The notes under the pieces: model-generated
Databases searched by the model: none
What the model saw: only the letters and a program-made list of their open reading frames with translations
Told to the model about the DNA's origin: nothing
Assembly: GCF_033958435.1 (NCBI RefSeq)
Contig: NC_134138.1
Coordinates: forward strand, 28,674,598-28,738,597
Direction of reading: 5' to 3'
DNA from: Carettochelys insculpta
Lineage: Eukaryota > Chordata > Testudines > Carettochelyidae
DNA: 64,000 bases
Made by a program: the position numbers and the translations under genes
Part shown: positions 1 through 64,000 of the stretch, one piece after another
Position numbering within the stretch: the first letter of the stretch is position 1
How the letters are laid out: each line of letters opens with the position of its first letter

Positions 1-3000
1 TGAAATGAAAGGGTTTCATTTACAATGTAATGATAGTTGGAGAGGTTCCATAAAGAGATTGCTTGTTTACAGTGACTTGAGTAAGCTATGTTCTCAGTGA
101 TGAGTTTGTTAGGTTCTCCCTTGCCTCTCCCAGATTGGTGTCTACTGAATGCACTGCTCAGTGTGGCTGAGTCACGCTATTTAGGTAACTAAAAAGGAAG
201 TTGCTTCTGGATTATTTTCTGGGTAAAGGAAAGCACTTCCTAATTGCTACTAAAGCATAAATTGGTCCTATTAGTTTCCTCTTTGCAAGTCTCTTCACAG
301 CTGTTAAGGTAGTATGCCTGGTATATCTGTAGCAGTAATAACAAGTCCTGTGTTTCTTGGTTTCCACAGACTGTCATTTGTTTTGATCTGAGCACTACAA
401 TGACAGCCAATTGTCTGGACTACAGCAATAAGAGACCACAAGCGAGGTTTTTCCTCTCGTGTTTTATGCCAACCGAGTTAGTTCCAATAGATCAAAGTGA
501 ATTTATAATGGAATCAGGATGTAAAATTTGAGATAATAGAACAAATGGGAAAACTACTCTGCACAAGAATAATCTTGTTTTAACTGGGAACAAATGCTCT
601 GATCAAAGGAGCCTGTCTATGTCTTGAAATTACCAATCACATATGACTTTCATTAATACTAATGGAAACTGCATATGGAAGTAGCCTTCTTAGAAACACA
701 AAACAATGAAATGCCAAGCTGAAAGATTACTGCAGATTCTCTTTCAACTTTTGGCTTAAGTATTGTTGTCCTGTACCTGGATTTCTGCATCATAATCTTA
801 CAGGATTGACATTGCTTTTGGAAAAATTAAGTTTCAAAAAAAAGTTGTCCATTCACTGTTGTTCATGTATCTTGTATTAGTACGTGTTCTATAGCACTCT
901 CTGATTCTGTATCTTGTCACTCTAGTACTTCCTTGTGAATCCATACTATGAACTTTAATTCTGTTTCATATTAATGACAAAGTAGTAGTGAGTGCGAATG
1001 AATTCATCTAAAATAATTTCAAAGTTCACTTTGAAATATTTCATTTAGATGTCAGTTTTTGTACACCACAAATAGCTGAATTAAAATAACATTTAAGGAT
1101 GTAAGTCCCCCAAAACAAGGAAGATGGATAACTGGGGCTCCCACTTCTTAACTTGACCAGTTAAGTTTAGGTAGAATACAGGTCTTCTAGACTTAGTGGC
1201 TTCAGAATATGTAGTCTTGGTATTGTATTATTTAAGTACAAGGAGATGGCTATATTGGTAGGATAAGAGCTAAAATCTGGTTCCTAGTAGATCTGTGCGT
1301 GTGCCTGGATACTAATCACATCTGTGTTTTAGGTGTACAACTAATCATGGAGTTGTACTACACTTACGCCAGAACAATTATGACTCAACTTAAATGGTTT
1401 CGCATTAAAATCTTGTCAGTACCAGTGGCACATAGCAAAATATAATATAAATGTAGTGTAAGTAATATGCAGTGACACTTGCTCCAAACTGTTCAAAAAG
1501 CAGTTTTCCTTGCTATTTATGTGTGACCATTGTCTGATTCTTCCTATGCAGTGCCTTTTCTAGGGATGATGCAAACATGTTTGAGTATGGAAGTCCTACT
1601 GTAAAGAGTCTGTGTATTTCAAATAGTCTGCATTTTGACCACATAATCAAACCAATCACTTTGATATGGTAACCTTCTAGGTGGATATAACATATACAGC
1701 CTGGAAATGCTAGCATCATTTATATAGCTAATAAAAGGCAACATGCCTCAAAAGGATTTCTTCTCTTAATCAGTGGTATGCCATTTCACCCAGAGTTCTC
1801 CTTGGAGAAGAGCAATAGTTTGAGCTTAACTGGAAAAGACTGAGGTTCCCCCTCCCCCCAAAAAAAGAGAGAGAAATTTAAGTAGCTCTGTTGTTAAAGG
1901 GGAAGAATGCCTGAAATTCAAAGGCAACCACAGTCCTGCCTCGAGCAAGATCTAGTCTTGATGGCTTGGAAGCTCCTGCCAATCTAGGAATGTTCAGCCA
2001 AAGTTCCTAATTTCATATTTAGTCCAGGAGCATTTGACAGCTCAAACCTGCGACTTAGTTAGCAGCAGTGCAGCTCCTACAAAGCTGACCATTCTTGTTC
2101 AAACAATTCTGCACACCTCAGTACGCTGACCACAGCTGAGTGTGTGACCTGCAAGTTGTGCTTCAGCCTCAAAAGCAAGGTCATTTGCAGCAATTGAACA
2201 GTCTTGATATCCAGTGACTGTGGGAGTTAAAAGGAGTCCTCTTGGTGTTATGCAGTCTTGCAGTAACTGAACCCAGGAGTGTAACCACGGTATTTAACTC
2301 AGGCATTATAGCAAACTATATTGGAATCTACAGTTTGATGCATGGGTAGTCAAGGCATATACCATTGTTGTCAGATGCATGGAAAATGCAAAAGATACAG
2401 CTGAATGATCTAATTAACAAATAATATATGGTTGACATTAGGTCATTGAGATACTACTTCAAACACTGCTGACATGGTTGCTTAGGCATTATCTATACTG
2501 TTGTGGGCCATTGAAGTAAGTTACACAACTTCAGCTACATGAATATCATAGAGGAAGTTGATCTACTTATATCTAACACTGCGGTAAGTTGACACCTGAC
2601 ACTCTCCTGTTGACTCTGTTTGCTCTTTTCATTTTGATGGAGTACCAGAGTTGATGGAAGAGTGCTTGGTGGTCCATTTATCCCATCTATACTTAACATG
2701 ATAAATCTCTCCCTGCTGGATTGATCATTGCCCGTGGATCCAGCTGGTAGTGCAGACAAATCCTCATATAACATGCAGTAAGAGTCACCACATTTTCATT
2801 TGTAAATACACATTGAAGTTTGTTTTTCAACAGTCTTATGGAGTACTCTTCCCATTATGCAAAGACTGGAATGAAGAGGGCAAGGGGAGTATTAGAAAAC
2901 ATTCTGAAATAACATCCTTGATTATCACACATGCAACTTTCCGTAGCTGGGATTTAGGTCTTAAAACAAACAAACAAACAGCATATAAAAGAACAGATCA

Positions 3001-5709
3001 AAAGAGGTGAAGAATCCAGCAGTTGTCATTGAGAATAATGTGATTGGTCGCAGCAGACCATTTCTGAAAATCTCTCTCTGCTGTCTGTTGTCCAAGTACT
3101 TAAATGAGTACTGGGTTTTTCAGAGAATGAGGCCCTTTAATATTCATTGCAACAAGTAGTCTTGTGTTAAATTTTACAGCAGTCCAAAATGTGCTCCCCG
3201 AAGTTTGGTGTGCTTTTAAGATGTAAGAAAGAGAGAGGCAGTTCAGTGCAAAGTAGACATAAATTTGATTTTGGAAGTTGATTTCCTTTGGAAGTGTAGT
3301 TGTCATAGTGGAATAAAGGATGAGTGCAGTTATGACACTTTTTAAAATGCCTTACAGATTCAAAGAGGATTTAGAGTCCAGTCAGTATAGGAAACTTGGG
3401 CTGACATACATTCTCTGGTTTAAAACAGATGGATCTGATTGTTTTTTCATAAGCCCAGGGCAGCCACCACAACCCCTGCTGACGTCAGTGAGAGAAGCTG
3501 GTGCTGGCACTTCTGCAGATTGGGCACAAAATGATGAAAATAGGACACCATGATTAACTGGGGATCAGCTATGCTCTGCATATCAATGCCTTTTGTGGCA
3601 TTATAAGGCTTTCATATATCATTTGTGGCTTTGATTGGAACAAATCAGAAGTGCCCATGTTGTTTAAAGCTGAAAAATAAGGACCAGTTAAAGCATTCAT
3701 TTTTTCAGGACTCCAGAGGCAGTTAGTCACTCTCCATTAGTAATCGCCTGGTAAAACTACAGCTTTTCAAAATTCATCTGGTTTTGTGCTAAGGGTTATA
3801 GGAAGAAGAAATGAATGCAGAGCAAAGAATTTTGCTTAGTTCTGGCCACTGCTGAAATGAACGAGAGGACTGATTTCAATGACTGAAGGAAAAACTCATG
3901 TATCTGTGCGATCGACATATATACAAAGTTTTATCTTGATGGCATTTTAAATGGCCAAAATACTGAAATTTTTAAAATGCATTCATCAAGGGAATGCTAA
4001 TGGAATTCCTAACCAAAGGGCCACTCCCTAGCTTTTACACAGAGTATTAAATACATGCATATTCCGGGTTACTACAGCTCGAACCTCTCTAGTCCAGCAT
4101 CCTTGGAACCATAGAAAGTCTTATTGTCTAGCAGCATTACCAACACTGCCACTGCTTACTGGGCTCTTAGAAGACATTTAAAGGTAAATTAGAGCTAAAT
4201 AACAGCACAGAATACAGAGCAGGCACTGGGGGATATAAACAAATTTTATGGGGCTAAGGGAAATTGGGCCACACTCATGACAGGTGGACATTGGGCTAAC
4301 TAAAATCATGTAGGACCACAGATGTTGCTGGACCAGAGAATGCCGGACTAGAGAGATTCATCCTGCACACACATTACATTTACCTGCTTGACCTAAAAAC
4401 TACAACAGCTCATGTTATTTGATGCCCCATCTGTGTACACATACCTTACACTATCATACCCCACAACCTTCACTCTGCTAGCTTTAGTAGCCTTCCTATA
4501 GTGTCTTTAGCAACTTACTCATTGGAAACCTAACACATTACCTTCTATCCTTCCTACCACATGTTCCCATAGCAAATTATTGGGATGCTGATCTTTGTTT
4601 GGAGGAAGTTTATTCTCCTCCCATTCTGCTGAGGGATAATCTTTTACCTATGTAGAACAGCAGCAGAAGATGGCCCATAGTCCAAAATATTTTTCCAAAA
4701 GTATCTGTGAAATCAGATCTATGTACTTTACCCTACCAATTTTATGTAGGTATTTCAACAAGAAATAGTCTGTGCTGCTGATAAACTTCAAACTCAAACT
4801 GGCTTCAAACACTTCCTTTTTTAAAAATGCAACAAAAGATTCGAAAGGCACTGTGAAATTTCATGCTGAAAACGCTGACTTAGGGAGAAAAACTTGAATA
4901 TATGCCCCATTTTACCCTCTTTCTAAAGCAGCCTTAACCAAGGAGTCACAAACAGAGTCTCCATAATATGTTTTGGTGCCAAGGGGATACTCTTAAGAAG
5001 ACAGTATAGCTTTTGTTCCACTGGGTGTCTTTCCCGTCAACTAGTGGATAATTGCCGTGTAATATTTGCTTTATTAGCCAATTTAGGATTAATGGTCTAC
5101 AGTTTCAGAATCAGTGTTATTGTTGAAAGTCTTTTATTAATTTATGGTATAGTGCTCACAGAAGACATCTTCCTCCCACCCAAAAAAATTCCATGTGTTA
5201 TTGGCCACTAACTCCATTTTGTTGAGCAGCACAGTTTCCTTTCATCGTGGTGTTGATTTGGCACCTTATAGTACAGTAAACAAAACCCTGCTGACTGTCA
5301 TGTAAACCAGTTGTGGTTCCATTCCATGCTAACTGCCAAGCTGAGCATGAAAATGTCATGAAGTTTTGAACTGCAGTGGTCTGCTTTTGGCAGTTTTTAA
5401 AGTTCTGGTAACTGGGCCTCTGAGTATTTCTCAGTGTATTTCTGCTGATTGTTGTGGGCTTCAAAGCCAGATGCAGTTCTTTGTAGGGCATTACCAGAGT
5501 GTGATGCTCCTGCCCCCTGCGTAGAGGAACCTTTTCTTGAGCTGCCTAGACTCTTTTGCTTCTGCCAGCACCCAGGGTCGTCCTTCTCCTTTCCCTTCAC
5601 CCTGCTGTTTTGTAACAGAGCAGCTGAAATTTCATTAATCAGAATAGCACTAGTTTGAGCAACCCTTAATGGCCCTAACAGATGTTGTACTGTTTCTTAT
5701 TTCACACAG
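1..5709. other. Upstream intron of ENPP2 (probably intron 2), no exon recognised
   Basis: AT-rich non-coding sequence. Open frames here are short and resemble no protein. I looked for the exon before 5710, which should end in phase 1 and encode a dibasic propeptide site, and did not find it, so this is probably all intron. It contains a Tigger-like element at 4075-4365 and a short AAAC microsatellite near 2963-2980. Otherwise nothing is seen. Confidence 0.6.
4075..4365. mobile_element. Tigger-like (Tc1/mariner) non-autonomous element
   Basis: The left end begins CAGCTCGAACCTCTCTAGTC and the right end is its imperfect reverse complement (inverted end CAGGATGAATCTCTCTAGTC). The left end is preceded by TA. 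Short TIRs starting CAG, a TA flank and the motif 'CTCTCTAGTCC(A/G)GCA' suit reptilian Tigger MITEs. There is no transposase frame inside. The family assignment is inference. Confidence 0.6.
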
Positions 5710-62750
<57,041 letters not shown>

Positions 62751-64000
62751 GTAAGTATGCCACACTTATAGGTTACAGCTGATTCCATGTGCCACTTAGC
62801 TAACTGATAACAATAGTTGTCAAAAATAATGTGGCTGCTGAACTGTGGAATGTAAAGCTAAATGTGGATGTAGAGGTTTAATGGGTAACTTTGAGCTGGT
62901 CACTGTTAATACATGGGTGGATCAAATGGATTTATCACAGATGGCACTAAGTGCATCTAAACAAAAAGAGAACTGCGTTGAATAAAAATAAGAACTCACA
63001 TAAACTTAGAATCATAGAAGAGTAGGACTGGAAGGGACCTTGAGAGGCCATCGAGTCCAGCCCCCTGCCCTCATGGCAGGACCAAGCACTTTCTAGACCA
63101 TCCCTGAAAGCCATCTATCTAACCTCTTCTTAAATATCTCCCAGTGATGGAGATTCTACCACCTCCCTTGGCAATTCGTTCCAGTGTTTGATCACCCTGA
63201 CAGGAACTTTTTCCTAATGTCCAACCTGAACCTCCCCTGCTGCAATTTCAGTCCATTGCCTCTTGTTCTATCCTCAGAGGCAAGGAAAAACAAGTTCCCT
63301 CCCTCTGCCTTATGACACCCTTTTAGATACCTGAAAACTGCTATCATGTCCCCCCTCAGTCTTCTCTTTTCCAGACTAAACAAGCCCAATTCTTTCAGCC
63401 TTTCTTCATAGGTCACATTCTCTATACCTTTAATCATTCTTGTTGCTCTTTTCTGGACCCTCTCTAGTTTCTCCACATCTTTCTTGAACTGTGGTGCCCA
63501 GAACTGGACACAATACCCCAGCTGAGGCCTAACCAGCGCAGAGTAGAACGGAAAAATGACTTCTCGTGTCTTGTTCACAACACACTGTTAATTCATCACA
63601 GAATCGTGTTTGCTTTTTTTGCAACAGCGTCACACTGTTGACTCATCTTTAGCTTGTGGTCCACTATAACCCCGAGATCCCTTTGTGCTGTACTCATTCC
63701 TAGGCAGTCCTTTCCCATTCTGTATGTGTGACGCTGATTGTTCCTTCCTAAGTGGAGCACTTTGCATTTGTCCTTATTAAACTTCATCCTGTTTACCTCA
63801 GCCCATTTGTCCACTTTATCCAGATCCTTTTGAATTATGACCCTATCCTCCAAAGAAGTTGCAACCCCTCCCAGCTTGGTATCATCTGCAAACTTAATAA
63901 GTGTACTTTCTATGTCAATATCTAAATCGTTAATGAAGATATTGAACAGAACCGGTCCTAAAACAGACCCCTGCGGAACCCCACTAGTTATACTTTTCCA
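62751..64000. other. ENPP2 intron 24 (incomplete)
   Basis: The splice donor at 62751 is followed by about 250 bp of plain sequence, then a CR1 copy that runs off the window end. Exon 25 was not seen. Confidence 0.85.
63008..64000 (-). mobile_element. CR1 LINE 3' fragment, continuing past window end
   Basis: Inverted 3' terminus at 63008 (AGAATCATAGAAGAGTAGGA). Minus-strand frames 63853-63596 (MKFNKDKCKVLHLGRNNQRH) and 63578-63192 ([20 protein letters not shown]..., [20 protein letters not shown]) are the CR1 RT C-terminus, separated by a frame change. The end at 64000 reads the 'SGVPQGS' side inverted, so more RT lies outside. Closely similar to the copy at 24.8 kb. Confidence 0.92.

Noticed and set aside
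2750..3010. Possible exon 2 (frame containing WNEEGKGS)
   Set aside because: Only a loose resemblance to the propeptide region, no dibasic processing site, and no donor with the needed phase.

Overview
This window is animal nuclear DNA, most likely from a turtle (a crocodilian is the main alternative). The evidence is one multi-exon vertebrate gene with consensus splice sites, spread over the whole window among long AT-rich introns that carry CR1 LINEs, Penelope-like elements (PLEs), a MIR, tRNA-derived SINE remnants and many small terminal-inverted-repeat transposons. Nothing bacterial, no operon, no CRISPR array and no recognisable virus copy was seen.

The gene is ENPP2 (autotaxin), the secreted lysophospholipase D that makes lysophosphatidic acid. 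It lies on the + strand. I place 21 coding exons between 5710 and 62750, with phases that join cleanly. They match human-style exons 3-20 and 22-24, counted so that the alternatively spliced alpha cassette is exon 12 and the gamma cassette would be exon 21. In order they encode both somatomedin-B-like domains (5.7-8.7 kb), the phosphodiesterase domain with its nucleophile and metal ligands (11.3-52.4 kb), and the linker plus the start of the nuclease-like domain (52.6-62.8 kb). The signal-peptide exons (1-2) and the last exons (25-27) are not found and probably lie outside the window.

The introns hold most of the novelty. (1) PLE pieces, including a 2.6-kb insertion at 58.9-61.5 kb made of two head-to-head PLE halves inside one 12-bp target duplication, and several short foldback or single-tail copies at 21.6-24.2 kb, most with 8-13 bp duplications. 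(2) About eight small DNA transposons with ends like GGCTGTGTCTACACTA. Several are filled with one repeated short palindrome, and one sits in a CR1 copy with an exact 3-bp ATT duplication. (3) CR1 copies on the minus strand at 18.2-20.0, 24.8-25.7, 42.6-43.4 and 63.0-64.0 kb. (4) A 161-bp hAT-like insertion inside the large PLE.

For the autotaxin protein itself, the integrin-type RGD of the second SMB domain reads KGD, the first N-glycosylation sequon of mammals is missing, the splice site needed to include the four-residue VEPK segment appears dead so only a delta-type linker can be made, and the alpha-specific basic cassette is intact. All comparisons with mammalian autotaxin are from memory of the family, not from a search.
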